Translations under genes and position numbers: made by a program
Shown here: in pieces, positions 42,978-50,486 of the stretch
How the letters are laid out: every line of letters begins with the position of its first letter
Position numbering within the stretch: position 1 is the first letter of the stretch
Notes under the pieces: model-generated
Database searches by the model: none
What the model was told of the DNA's origin: nothing
The model's input: only the letters and a program-made list of their open reading frames with translations
Source of the DNA: JAYKHL01 sp035284865
GTDB taxonomy: Bacteria; Cyanobacteriota; Sericytochromatia; S15B-MN24; JAQBPE01
DNA length: 64,000 nt
Assembly: GCA_035284865.1 (NCBI GenBank)
Contig: JAYKHL010000067.1
Location: 35,321 to 99,320, forward strand
Direction: 5' to 3'

Positions 42978-43901
42978 TTGTCCGAGGCCGGGGTCGGGGT
43001 TCCGTCAGGCGCGCCTCGCGGGGGCGTGGCTTCGGGCGATGAGGCCGTCATCACGACGGCGCCGGCCGACTACACGTTCGAGCTGAGGGGGCTGTACCTG
43101 CTGCATGCCCGGCTCGCTGAGTCCCTCGGGCTGGTGCAAGACGAGTACTTCGTTTTCCCGCAGACCCTCTGGCAGGTGACGGCGGTCGAGACGACGCCCT
43201 TCCGCCAGCTTGACCAGAAGTACGGCGAGAACGCCTGGTGGGGCGTGATCGACTTTGCCGAGCAGCAGGGGGGGGGCTTTGCCTTCCTGGACCACCAGGC
43301 CGTGGCTCTCGTGACGGGCATCGGAGAGGAAGACCTGGCCGACGAGGCTGGGGCCCAGCAGGTGGAACAGTGGTTCTTGCACCTGGGAGCTTGCTTCCAG
43401 GATGCCTGGGCCGAGGCGGCCGGTTTTGACGTCCAGATCTTTCCCAGCCCATCAGCGCCGCCCATGTCCGACCTGCAGGGGATGTTCCCGGGCCTCAACA
43501 TGAACACCCCGGTCGTGACGACGGCCTTCCGGGTGGTGCAGCCCGGCCAGCCCTACACCGCGCGCGTGGTGGTCGGCATCCCGCAGGCCTTCCTGCTGGC
43601 CCTCGGCCAGAGCCTGCAGTCGCTCGGGGAGGTGACCTACGGCGTGCACGACACGACCCACTTCTACGAGCGGTTCTCGCACATCGAGGAGGTGCCGGTG
43701 CCGGTGTCCGTGCAACTCGGCACCGTGGCCCTCACGGTGGGAGAGCTGCAAAGCATCGAGCCGGGGGACGTCTTGGAGCTTCCCGCCGCGCTGGGGGAGC
43801 CCCTCACGGTGAAGGTGGGGTCCCTTGAGCTGCGCGGGCGGCCAGGCACCACCCAGGACGGCAAGCGCCTGGCGGTCCAGATCACAGGAGCCAGCGGATG
43901 A
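42978..43901 (+). CDS. Orphan SpoA (FliM/FliN C-domain) protein, diverged
   Basis: This 307-aa protein has no recognised N-terminal domain. The C-terminal 70 residues look like a SpoA domain: VPVSVQLGTVALTVGELQSIEPGDVLELPAALGEPLTVKVG (V-LG-x-x-LTV-x-EL-x-x-L-x-x-GDVLELP). Residues 60-190 could be a diverged FliM middle or CheC-like domain, rich in Trp and Asp/Glu. It lacks the FliM N-terminal EIDALL CheY-binding motif. TTG 42978 was preferred because of AAAGGGG at 9 bp; GTG 42969 is possible. It overlaps the next gene by 4 bp. Confidence 0.72.
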   Translation: MSEAGVGVPSGAPRGGVASGDEAVITTAPADYTFELRGLYLLHARLAESLGLVQDEYFVFPQTLWQVTAVETTPFRQLDQKYGENAWWGVIDFAEQQGGGFAFLDHQAVALVTGIGEEDLADEAGAQQVEQWFLHLGACFQDAWAEAAGFDVQIFPSPSAPPMSDLQGMFPGLNMNTPVVTTAFRVVQPGQPYTARVVVGIPQAFLLALGQSLQSLGEVTYGVHDTTHFYERFSHIEEVPVPVSVQLGTVALTVGELQSIEPGDVLELPAALGEPLTVKVGSLELRGRPGTTQDGKRLAVQITGASG

Positions 43902-45307
43902 CCACGGCGCTGCGTCGTCCTGCCCCCCCCGAGATCAACTTCTGGCCCACCCAGCTCTTCCTGGTGATCGGGCTCCTGCCGCTCGGCATGCTGTTCCAGT
44001 TCTGGTTCCGCAGCGGCACCGGGCTGCATCCGATGCTGGTGGGCTTCACGCTGTTCGGGGTCCTGAGCTTCGCGCTCGCGCTCAACTACCACCTGTTCTA
44101 CCGCCAGCACCGGCCACGCAGCGCCCTGGTGCCGCCGGCCTTCTGGAAGGGCATGCTGGTGGCGGCTTTGCTGGTGCCGGTGGGGGCCTACAACATGCTC
44201 GCGACGTCGCTTGGCGTGAGCCTCACCCTGTCGCCCGGCCCCCGCATCGAGGCCGAGCAGCTGCCGGTCGTCATCGCCAAGGTGGTGGGCACCGCGCTCA
44301 CGCCTGGGCAGCTCACGCCGCTCAAGTTGGAGCGCCGCAAGGCGCTGGAGGTGCGCGGCGACCGCTGGTTCAAGCGCCCCCCGTACATGCGGGGCGCGTT
44401 GTGGGGGGCGCTGGGGTATGCCGTGCCCTTCGCGGTGCTGGGTGCCCTGCTGGGCTTGATGCGCAAGGAGCTGGCGGATCCCCGAGACGAGCACCTCGGA
44501 GAGGGCCTGGGCGCAGCCCTCGTGCGGGGCGCGGTCGGGCACTACTACGGCATGGGCGTGGGCTTCGCGCTCGGGGCCCTGCTCATCGGCGTGGTCCGCA
44601 CGCTGTTCCCGGCACCTGGCGTGGCCCCGGACGAGGTGCGGCACTTCCTGTTCGCCCTGGGGGCGGGCACCAACCCCAACACGGCCTTCACCTACGCGTT
44701 CTCGACGGGCTGCATGTTGGCTGGGGCGTTCGCGCTGGTGGCCAGGCAGCTCGACCTGACGGCCGGGCTTTCGGACCCGAAGGCGCCTGAACTCACGCGC
44801 CCGGTGGAGATCTTGGTGCCGGAGGTGCCGGAGACCGAGCCCGTCGCCTTCGATATGGGAGCCGTGCGCGCGGAGAGTCAGACCCTGCTGCGGCAGTTTC
44901 AGGGCCAGCTCAGGGGCCTGCTCGCGGACCCGCAGTGGGAGTACGAGCGTTACGACATGCCGGCCGTGGGAACCCTCGGCCAGCGCCCCGAGCCCGAGGC
45001 CACCCATGTCCTGTCGGCTCGCCTGCCCGCCGGGGAGGAGGAAGGGCCCACGGCCCTCGGCAGCCTGAGCAACGTTTACGTGCCGATCGTGGCAGAGCTC
45101 GGCAAGCTCGAGCTGCCGGCCTTCGACTGGCTCGGGCTGGCCGAGGGGGCCGTCCTGGAGCTTCCCAAGACCCCCGACGGGACCGTTCAACTGACCGTCG
45201 CGGGCAAGCCTGTGGGGCGTGCCAAGCCCCTGACCGTGAACGGCTACAAGGCCGTCAAGCTCGTCGGGCTCCGGCAGCCCCTCGAGACCCTGCTCAAGAC
45301 GCCGTGA
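43898..45307 (+). CDS. Six-TM membrane protein with C-terminal SpoA/FliN-like domain
   Basis: This 469-aa protein appears to combine an integral membrane region and a switch-complex domain. Hydrophobic segments lie near residues 16-36, 45-67, 82-108, 166-188, 212-237 and 263-284. After a hinge (290-390), residues 395-469 resemble a SpoA domain: VPIVAELGKLELPAFDWLGLAEGAVLELP, then QLTVAGKPVGRAKPLTVNG. The author is not aware of a named family with this architecture. The gene overlaps its neighbours at both ends or nearly so and is followed by FliN2 7 bp later. It could tether a FliN-like ring to the membrane. Confidence 0.7.
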   Translation: MTTALRRPAPPEINFWPTQLFLVIGLLPLGMLFQFWFRSGTGLHPMLVGFTLFGVLSFALALNYHLFYRQHRPRSALVPPAFWKGMLVAALLVPVGAYNMLATSLGVSLTLSPGPRIEAEQLPVVIAKVVGTALTPGQLTPLKLERRKALEVRGDRWFKRPPYMRGALWGALGYAVPFAVLGALLGLMRKELADPRDEHLGEGLGAALVRGAVGHYYGMGVGFALGALLIGVVRTLFPAPGVAPDEVRHFLFALGAGTNPNTAFTYAFSTGCMLAGAFALVARQLDLTAGLSDPKAPELTRPVEILVPEVPETEPVAFDMGAVRAESQTLLRQFQGQLRGLLADPQWEYERYDMPAVGTLGQRPEPEATHVLSARLPAGEEEGPTALGSLSNVYVPIVAELGKLELPAFDWLGLAEGAVLELPKTPDGTVQLTVAGKPVGRAKPLTVNGYKAVKLVGLRQPLETLLKTP

Positions 45308-45314
45308 GGAGCCC

Positions 45315-45644
45315 ATGACCCAGCGCCAGACCGTCAGCCCCGTGCGCTTTGCCCCCCTTTCCGGCGGGGGCATCGAGATGGAGCCCAACTACGAGCTGCT
45401 GCGCGAGCTCAAGCTGGAGGTCATGGTCGAGCTCGGCCGGACCAGCATCCCCCTGAGGCAGGTGCTGCAGCTGGGGGAGGGCACCAACATCGAGCTCGAG
45501 CAGCTGGCGGGGGAGCCCGTCAACCTGACCATCGGTGGCAAGATCGTCGCGCAGGGGGAGGTTGTGGTCATTGGCATGACCTTTGGCATCAAGATCACCC
45601 AGGTGTTTCACGGCGAGCTCCGGGGGGCGATGCAAGGTGGTTGA
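45315..45644 (+). CDS. fliN: Second FliN-type switch protein (FliN2)
   Basis: This 109-aa stand-alone FliN has a full SpoA domain: LKLEVMVELGRTSIPLRQVLQLGEGTNIELEQLAGEPVNLTIGGKIVAQGEVVVIGMTFGIKIT in pieces typical of FliN. It closely resembles the C-terminal domain of FliY (32298), with the same LAGEPV and GEVVVI motifs. It could assemble in the main C-ring or with the other SpoA proteins of this cluster. ATG 45315 has AGGAGCCC. It overlaps fliO2. Confidence 0.92.
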   Translation: MTQRQTVSPVRFAPLSGGGIEMEPNYELLRELKLEVMVELGRTSIPLRQVLQLGEGTNIELEQLAGEPVNLTIGGKIVAQGEVVVIGMTFGIKITQVFHGELRGAMQGG

Positions 45645-46041
45645 GGCCGCCGTGCCCGCCACCCGGGCTGCCTCGGAGGAGCTTCCCCCGGAGGTGCACC
45701 CCGTCGCACCCGAGCTCCCGATCGGGGCCTTCCTGGTGCAGTTCCTGCTGGTCACCCTGCTGATGGGGGCAGTGGCCTACGCGGCGCTGCGCGTGGTGCG
45801 CGATCGTTTTCCCGGCCTCGGTCGGGCCCTGCACCGAGGCGGGCGGTCGCTGCGGCTCGTGGACCGCGTCGCGCTCGATGCCCAGCGTGCCGCCTTCATC
45901 GTGGCGGTCGGCAGCCGCCACTGGCTGCTGGCTGCCAGCGGGGATCACGTCACGACCGTTGCCGAGCTGTCCGCCGACGACCTCGGCGTGTCATTCGCCA
46001 CGCTGGTGGCGCAGGAGGGGCAGCCTGATGCGCAGGCGTGA
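45637..46041 (+). CDS. Second FliO-like protein (FliO2)
   Basis: The 134-aa protein has one TM (LVQFLLVTLLMGAVAYAALRVV) followed by a FliO-like cytoplasmic part: RSLRLVDRVALDAQRAAFIVAVGSRHWLLAASG. This resembles the FliO domain pattern (LxVLExxxLGxxxxxxLVxVGxxxxLLGxx). The position between fliN and fliP2 supports the call. GTG 45637 starts within the fliN2 3' end; GTG 45652 is another option. Much shorter than the first FliO and with no signal peptide. Confidence 0.78.
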   Translation: MVEAAVPATRAASEELPPEVHPVAPELPIGAFLVQFLLVTLLMGAVAYAALRVVRDRFPGLGRALHRGGRSLRLVDRVALDAQRAAFIVAVGSRHWLLAASGDHVTTVAELSADDLGVSFATLVAQEGQPDAQA

Positions 46042-46819
46042 CGTCATTCGATGGGGCCTCCTGGTGCTCGCCCTGGTCGTCCTGGTCAGCCTGGGGGCCG
46101 ACACGGCCTGGGCGCAGGCCGCGCCCAAGGTGCCGGACGCGCGCACCTTGCTGAACAGCCTTGACCTCAAGGCCCCCCTCCAGTCCCCCGGGTTCTCCAC
46201 CCCCATCCAGCTGATGGTGCTGCTGGCCGGGTTGACGCTGCTCCCATTCCTCTTCATCGCCACCACCCCCTTCATCCGCATCGTGGTCGTGCTGGCCTTC
46301 CTCAAGCAGGCCACGGGGCTGCAGAACGTCCCGCCAGGGCAGGTCATCATCGGCATGGCGCTGTTCCTCAGCATGTACGTGATGGCCCCGACGTGGGGGA
46401 AGGTCAACCAGGACGCCGTGCTGCCCTACCTGAACAACCGCATCTCGCAGCAGCAGGCCCTCGACACCGGGGTGAAACACATCCAGGGGTTCATGATCAA
46501 GCAGACCAAGGAGCCGGAGCTGGCCTTCTTCCTGCGCCTCGCCAAGCTGCCGGACCCTCGCACGCCCGCCGACGTGCCGTTCCACGTGGCCACGCCGGCG
46601 TTCATGATCAGCGAGGTTGCCACGGGCTTCAAGATCGGCTTCATCGTTTACCTGCCCTTCATCATCGTCGACCTGGTGATCACCAACGTGATCATGGCTC
46701 TGGGGATGCAGCAGCTGCAGACGCAGATGGTGGCCCCTCCGTTCAAGGTCATGATCTTCTCGCTGGCCAACGGCTGGCAGCTGCTCATCGAGGCCCTCGT
46801 GCGCAGCTTCCGCGTGTGA
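46028..46819 (+). CDS. fliP: Second FliP export gate protein (FliP2)
   Basis: This 263-aa protein has a signal peptide (VIRWGLLVLALVVLVSLGADTAWAQ), and the FliP core in a diverged form: FIRIVVVLAFLKQATGLQNV, PPGQVIIGMALFLSMYVMAP. The C-terminus has FKVMIFSLANGWQLLIEAL. Compared with the first FliP (FTRIVIVLSFVRQAIGTQ, PPNQVVIGLALFLTFF), it is clearly a separate lineage, not a recent duplicate. ATG 46028 overlaps fliO2 by 14 bp. Followed by fliQ2 and fliR2. Confidence 0.94.
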   Translation: MRRRDVIRWGLLVLALVVLVSLGADTAWAQAAPKVPDARTLLNSLDLKAPLQSPGFSTPIQLMVLLAGLTLLPFLFIATTPFIRIVVVLAFLKQATGLQNVPPGQVIIGMALFLSMYVMAPTWGKVNQDAVLPYLNNRISQQQALDTGVKHIQGFMIKQTKEPELAFFLRLAKLPDPRTPADVPFHVATPAFMISEVATGFKIGFIVYLPFIIVDLVITNVIMALGMQQLQTQMVAPPFKVMIFSLANGWQLLIEALVRSFRV

Positions 46820-46841
46820 TGGCGGCAGGGGGCGCGTCCAC

Positions 46842-47111
46842 GTGACCACTGGCTTCATCGTGACCCTGATCACCCAAGGCGTCGGCATGGTGCTGTTGCT
46901 GTCAGCCCCGATGCTGGTGGTCAGCCTGATCGTCGGCTTCGTGGTCGCGCTGCTCCAGACCATCACCTCCATCCAGGAGCAGACGCTGTCCTTCGTGCCG
47001 AAGGCGCTTTCCGTGCTCCTCGTGCTCGTGCTGGTGACGCCGTGGATCCTCAGCACCGCTGTGAGCTTCCTGCGACAGCTCTATGCCCAGATCCCGGTCA
47101 TCGCGAACTGA
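46842..47111 (+). CDS. fliQ: Second FliQ export gate protein (FliQ2)
   Basis: This 89-aa two-TM protein has the FliQ layout: VTLITQGVGMVLLLSAPMLVVSLIVGFVVALLQTITSIQEQTL and VLLVLVLVTPWILSTAV. The signature QTITSIQEQTLSFVPK is close to the canonical QAxTQIxExTLxFxPK. GTG 46842. Located 22 bp after fliP2. Confidence 0.93.
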   Translation: MTTGFIVTLITQGVGMVLLLSAPMLVVSLIVGFVVALLQTITSIQEQTLSFVPKALSVLLVLVLVTPWILSTAVSFLRQLYAQIPVIAN

Positions 47112-47115
47112 CGCC

Positions 47116-47919
47116 ATGGAGGTCCTCGTCGCCTGGCTCTCGGCCACCGTTCCCACGTTCTTGCTCGTGTTCGCGCGCACGGGAGGCCTGTTCCTGCAGG
47201 TGCCCGTGTTCTCCAGCAGGGTGCTGCCGGGGCCGCTCAGGGTCGCCCTGATGATCGCGATCAGTGTGCTGGTGATGTTCGCGATGCCGGCCTACGTGCG
47301 GGTGCCCGACATGCTGTTCGCGTTCATCATGTTGCTGATGCAGGAGATCCTCGTGGGCGGCCTGATTGGCTTTGCCTCCAGCATCGTCTTTCTGGCCGTT
47401 CAGTCGGCGGGAGAGCTGGCCGGCGTGCAGTCGGGCCTCAGCGCCGCGAGCGTCCTGAATCCCTTCACGCGATCGAACGTCAATGCCTTCGGCACGCTCT
47501 TCTTCAACTTTGCCCTGCTGGTGTTCCTGGTGACGGGCGGCCACCTGTGGATGCTGGGGGCCTACGTCCAGAGCTTTCGGCTCGTGCCGCTGGGCACCTT
47601 CGTGCTCACGCCCGACGTCGCCAACCAGCTGATCCTGATGTCGGGAGCCTTCCTGACCCTCACCATCCAGCTGGCGCTGCCCATCGTCACCGTCGTGATG
47701 CTCGCGGACCTCGGCGTCGGCTACGTGAGCAAGGCCTCTCCCCAGGCCAGCTCGCTGACCCAGGACCTGATCCTGGTCACGAAGCCTGCGGCGGGCATGG
47801 CCATGGTCGTGATGCTGCTCCCCAACTTGATGACGCTGACCTACCAGCACACCGAGAAGATGATCGCCGATCTGGAGGCCCTGCTGCGGGCCTCGCAGCC
47901 GCCCGGCCAGGTGCGCTAG
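47116..47919 (+). CDS. fliR: Second FliR export gate protein (FliR2)
   Basis: The 267-aa protein has about six TM segments and FliR features: FLLVFARTGGLFLQVPVFSSRVLPGPLRVALM, QEILVGGLIGFASSIVFLAVQSAGELAGVQSGLSAASVLNPFTRS. It is diverged from the first FliR. No FlhB is encoded next to it, so it would need the FlhB at 36834 or act without one. ATG 47116, 4 bp after the fliQ2 stop. Last gene of the second cluster. Confidence 0.93.
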   Translation: MEVLVAWLSATVPTFLLVFARTGGLFLQVPVFSSRVLPGPLRVALMIAISVLVMFAMPAYVRVPDMLFAFIMLLMQEILVGGLIGFASSIVFLAVQSAGELAGVQSGLSAASVLNPFTRSNVNAFGTLFFNFALLVFLVTGGHLWMLGAYVQSFRLVPLGTFVLTPDVANQLILMSGAFLTLTIQLALPIVTVVMLADLGVGYVSKASPQASSLTQDLILVTKPAAGMAMVVMLLPNLMTLTYQHTEKMIADLEALLRASQPPGQVR

Positions 47920-47959
47920 GGCACCGATCAAGTCATGAGCGCGCGTGGATGGCGACGGG
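47918..47959. repeat. 42-bp direct repeat, copy 1
   Basis: This copy begins at the fliR2 stop codon (AGGGCACCGATCAAGTCATG...) and is identical over 42 bp to 48080-48121. The 120 bp between the copies is rich in short inverted repeats. It does not look like an IS end, since no transposase is near. Confidence 0.9.
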
Positions 47960-48062
47960 CTGGCGTCCGGGGGCCAGGAACGACGAGGGAGCGTGCCCGG
48001 AGGCACGTGACCGAGGAGTGACGACGTCCCTGGGCGTCAGAACGAGTCAGCCGCCGGGCGAC

Positions 48063-48096
48063 GACTTGATTGGTGCTCCAGGGCACCGATCAAGTC
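48063..48096. terminator. Bidirectional hairpin between convergent genes
   Basis: GACTTGATTGGTGC (48063-48076) pairs with GCACCGATCAAGTC (48083-48096): 14 bp with one G-U and a 6-nt loop. It lies between fliR2 (plus) and the zinc-ribbon gene (minus), so it could end both transcripts. No U-tract on either strand. Confidence 0.42.
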
Positions 48097-48121
48097 ATGA
48101 GCGCGCGTGGATGGCGACGGG
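48080..48121. repeat. 42-bp direct repeat, copy 2
   Basis: Identical to 47918-47959. Its first 17 bases also form the 3' arm of a 14-bp hairpin with 48063-48076. It ends 7 bp before the end of the zinc-ribbon gene on the opposite strand. Confidence 0.9.
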
Positions 48122-48127
48122 GCCGCT

Positions 48128-49546
48128 TCAGAGCTCCAGCGGGGGCCTCTCCTCGTCCGCCTGGCGGGCCGGGGGCGTGGAGGGGGCTGCCGGGCGCGGC
48201 CCTGGCCTCGCGGCCGCCGAGCGGTCGGCGCGCCACTCGAACACCTCATCGAGCAACGAGCGTCGAGGCGGGGCGGCGGCGGGCTGCTGGGGGGACGGGG
48301 GGGCCGGCCGCGGGGTGGGGCTGGCGGGCCCGGCGTCCGGCGCCAGCAACTTGATGAAGCTGCTGGTGTCCGAGCCGGACATGGTGGCAAACAACTCATC
48401 CAGGCTGATGGCCCGCTCCGGCCCGACCACGGGGGGCTCCCCGGCCGAGGGCGCGGGGCGACGCACGGGTGGGGGGCTGGCGTCCAGGCTGGCGAACAAA
48501 TCTGCCAGCGCATCCGCGCGGGCCTGGCGAGCCTCGCTGCCGGGGGTGGGGGGCTGCGGGGCCGGCTGGGGCGGCCGCCCGGGGGACGGCGTGCGCGTGG
48601 GGGGACGCGAGGTGTCCAGGTTGCCGAGGAAGGCGCTGAGGGCGTCTTGGGCTGGTGCGGCGTCCGGGGTGGCCGGCGAACCGGCCGCCCTGGCGGGGGG
48701 CGTGGCGACGCTGGGGCCCAGGGTGCCCAGGAAGTCGCTGAGGGTCTTGGCTGCGGGTGCCTCGGGGGGCGCTGAGGCGCCCGGGGGCGGGGCCACCGCT
48801 TGACCCTGGCCGGCACCCAAGCTGCTCAGGAACTGGTCGAGCACGCCTGGCGTCCCGCCTGGTCCAGCTGGAGGCCCCAGTCCCGCACCGGCGGATGCCG
48901 CAGCGGGAGGCGGGTTCTCTTGGACCGGGGGAGGCTGGCGCCCTTCCAGGGGCAGGGCGCGAGGCGCGTCAGCGGGGCGGAGGTCCCGCGTGGCGGCCGA
49001 CGCGGAGCCCGCGGGCGTGGCCCCGGCCGGGCCCGGGGTGGCAGGGGCAGCCGCCGGAGGCTTGCTGCGGGGGGGCGAGGGCCTCGCGGGGGCGGCCGTT
49101 GCTGGGCTGGGTGGCGCCGCAGGCGTCTCGGGGGGAGCTGGTTCCGGGGCGGGGGCCGCCGAGGGCGTCCCCGGCGGGGCTGGTTCCGGGGCGGGGGCCG
49201 CCGAGGCTGTCCCCGGCGGGGCTGGTTCCGAGGCGGGGGCCGTCGAGGCTGTCCTCGGCGGGGCTGGTTCCGAGGCGGGGGCCGTCGAGGGCGCGACGGG
49301 CACGGCCTCTTCCAGGGGCGGTGCCGGCGTGGGGCGCACCCGCTCTCCCCAGCGTGGCCTCCGCCCCCCCGCCGCCGCGACCGCGCCCTCTCCCAGCCAG
49401 CTGAACAGTGCCACCAGGGGGGCCGTGGCCTCATCCCCCGTGCGCGCCTCGTATGTCCCCTCCGGGTCCGTCGCATGCCGCGTCCGGCAGGCCGCGCAGA
49501 ACAGCTGCCCGGAGGTCGAGGGGTGCAGGCAGGCCGGACAGCGCAT
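48128..49546 (-). CDS. Zinc-ribbon, proline-rich protein with repeated LxxFLxxL motifs
   Basis: This 472-aa protein has an N-terminal zinc ribbon (CPAC at 3-6, CAAC at 17-20) and then a low-complexity Pro/Ala/Ser chain. Tandem 14-aa repeats (PAPEPAPPGTASAA-like) cover about residues 88-142. The second half has regularly spaced short hydrophobic motifs: LDQFLSSL (236), LSDFLGTL (269), LSAFLGNL (303), LADLFASL (347), LDELFATM (382) and LLDEVFEW (431). No enzyme domain is visible. The layout suggests a disordered scaffold with several docking sites. ATG 49546. Confidence 0.7.
   Translation of the reverse strand: MRCPACLHPSTSGQLFCAACRTRHATDPEGTYEARTGDEATAPLVALFSWLGEGAVAAAGGRRPRWGERVRPTPAPPLEEAVPVAPSTAPASEPAPPRTASTAPASEPAPPGTASAAPAPEPAPPGTPSAAPAPEPAPPETPAAPPSPATAAPARPSPPRSKPPAAAPATPGPAGATPAGSASAATRDLRPADAPRALPLEGRQPPPVQENPPPAAASAGAGLGPPAGPGGTPGVLDQFLSSLGAGQGQAVAPPPGASAPPEAPAAKTLSDFLGTLGPSVATPPARAAGSPATPDAAPAQDALSAFLGNLDTSRPPTRTPSPGRPPQPAPQPPTPGSEARQARADALADLFASLDASPPPVRRPAPSAGEPPVVGPERAISLDELFATMSGSDTSSFIKLLAPDAGPASPTPRPAPPSPQQPAAAPPRRSLLDEVFEWRADRSAAARPGPRPAAPSTPPARQADEERPPLEL
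49134..49292 (-). repeat. 42-bp tandem repeat coding a 14-aa Pro/Ala repeat
   Basis: About 3.8 copies of a 42-bp unit (GGGGCTGGTTCCGGGGCGGG... on the plus strand) encode PAPEPAPPGTASAA-like peptides in the zinc-ribbon protein. Copies differ by a few bases, mostly in the third codon positions. Confidence 0.85.
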
Positions 49547-49609
49547 GCGCGGGTACTCTGGGGCGAACGGGGAGAGGAGGTCTCGTGGCGCGCGCGTCGT
49601 GGCGTCCGC

Positions 49610-49615
49610 TACAAT
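49610..49615 (+). promoter_or_regulatory. Candidate -10 upstream of the ABC-2 permease
   Basis: TACAAT stands out in the GC-rich 151-bp gap between the divergent zinc-ribbon and permease genes. A second AT word, ATTATA (49677-49682), is 16 bp before the permease GTG. Neither has a clear -35. Confidence 0.3.
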
Positions 49616-49697
49616 AAACGTCACGGCCCGGCCGGGGCGCTGAGCGCCCGGCCAGCGCTTGCCGGACCCGGCCCCCATTATACCCGTCGGACCCGCC

Positions 49698-50486
49698 GTG
49701 AACGTTCTCTCCACCCAGAGCCTGCGACGCGTGATGGCGATCGCCCGATGTGACTGGCTGGGCTTCCACCGGCAGGGCGCGTGGGCGGGCGGCGCCAGCG
49801 CCGTCGCGGCCGCGGGGAGCCTTGCTGCCCTCGGGGTGCGCGGCGACGCCGAGGGCGGGCTCGCCTTGCTCGAGCTCACGATGCTGCTCACCAGCGTGGG
49901 GGGCGCCCTGCTGGCCCTGGTGCTGGGCTCCCAGGTCGTGGCCCGGGAGTGGCGCGACCGGACCTGGATGATCGTCCTGGCTCGCCCCGTCTCTCGGGGG
50001 GAGTTCCTCGCCGGCAAGTTCGTGGGCGTGGCCCTCGTCCTCGGGGAGGTCGCGCTCGCGGCCACGATCCTCGTGCTGGCCCTCATGCTGTGCGGCGCAC
50101 CCTGGGTGCCGCTGGCGCCGTGGCTGTGTCTGGCGCTGTGGGCGAAGTGGTGCCTGGCTGCTGCGCTGGCGGTGCTCTTCGCCTGCCTCACGTCGGGCAC
50201 CCTGGCGCTGCTGTATGCCAGCACGCTCTACGTGCTCGGTCACGCGGGAGGCCTGGTTCGGACCTTCGCGGAGTCGGAGGTGCACCTGAGCCTGTTCAAC
50301 CACTGGGGCGGGCTCCTGTTCTACCACCTCCTGCCCCACTTCGAGGTGTTCGAGCACCGGCTCGGCAGCCTGGGCGCCGGCTGGGACTGGGCCCGCTTCG
50401 GGGCGACCTTGGGCTATGCGGCGGCGCTCGGCACGGCCTGGCTGGCCTTGGCGCACCTCGCCTGGGAGGGACGGGAGCTGTCGTGA
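49698..50486 (+). CDS. ABC-2-type membrane permease-like protein
   Basis: The 262-aa protein has about six hydrophobic segments and the ABC-2 pattern near TM2-TM3: VVAREWRDRTWMIVLARPVSRGEFLAGKFVG, the typical stretch between the first TMs of ABC-2 permeases. No ATPase gene is adjacent, so the nucleotide-binding partner must be encoded elsewhere. Substrate unknown. The start GTG 49698 gives a short N-terminus (VNVLSTQSLRRVMAIARCDW). It overlaps the next gene by 4 bp. Confidence 0.75.
   Translation: MNVLSTQSLRRVMAIARCDWLGFHRQGAWAGGASAVAAAGSLAALGVRGDAEGGLALLELTMLLTSVGGALLALVLGSQVVAREWRDRTWMIVLARPVSRGEFLAGKFVGVALVLGEVALAATILVLALMLCGAPWVPLAPWLCLALWAKWCLAAALAVLFACLTSGTLALLYASTLYVLGHAGGLVRTFAESEVHLSLFNHWGGLLFYHLLPHFEVFEHRLGSLGAGWDWARFGATLGYAAALGTAWLALAHLAWEGRELS

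Noticed and set aside
47918..48121. Direct repeats considered as IS target-site duplication or att sites
   Set aside because: 42 bp is too long for a target-site duplication, only 120 bp lies between and no transposase, integrase or tRNA is present.
47547..48803. Plus-strand frame running from fliR2 into the zinc-ribbon region with a repeated peptide
   Set aside because: It is an out-of-frame reading of fliR2 and the 42-bp direct repeat; no start signal or conserved sequence.
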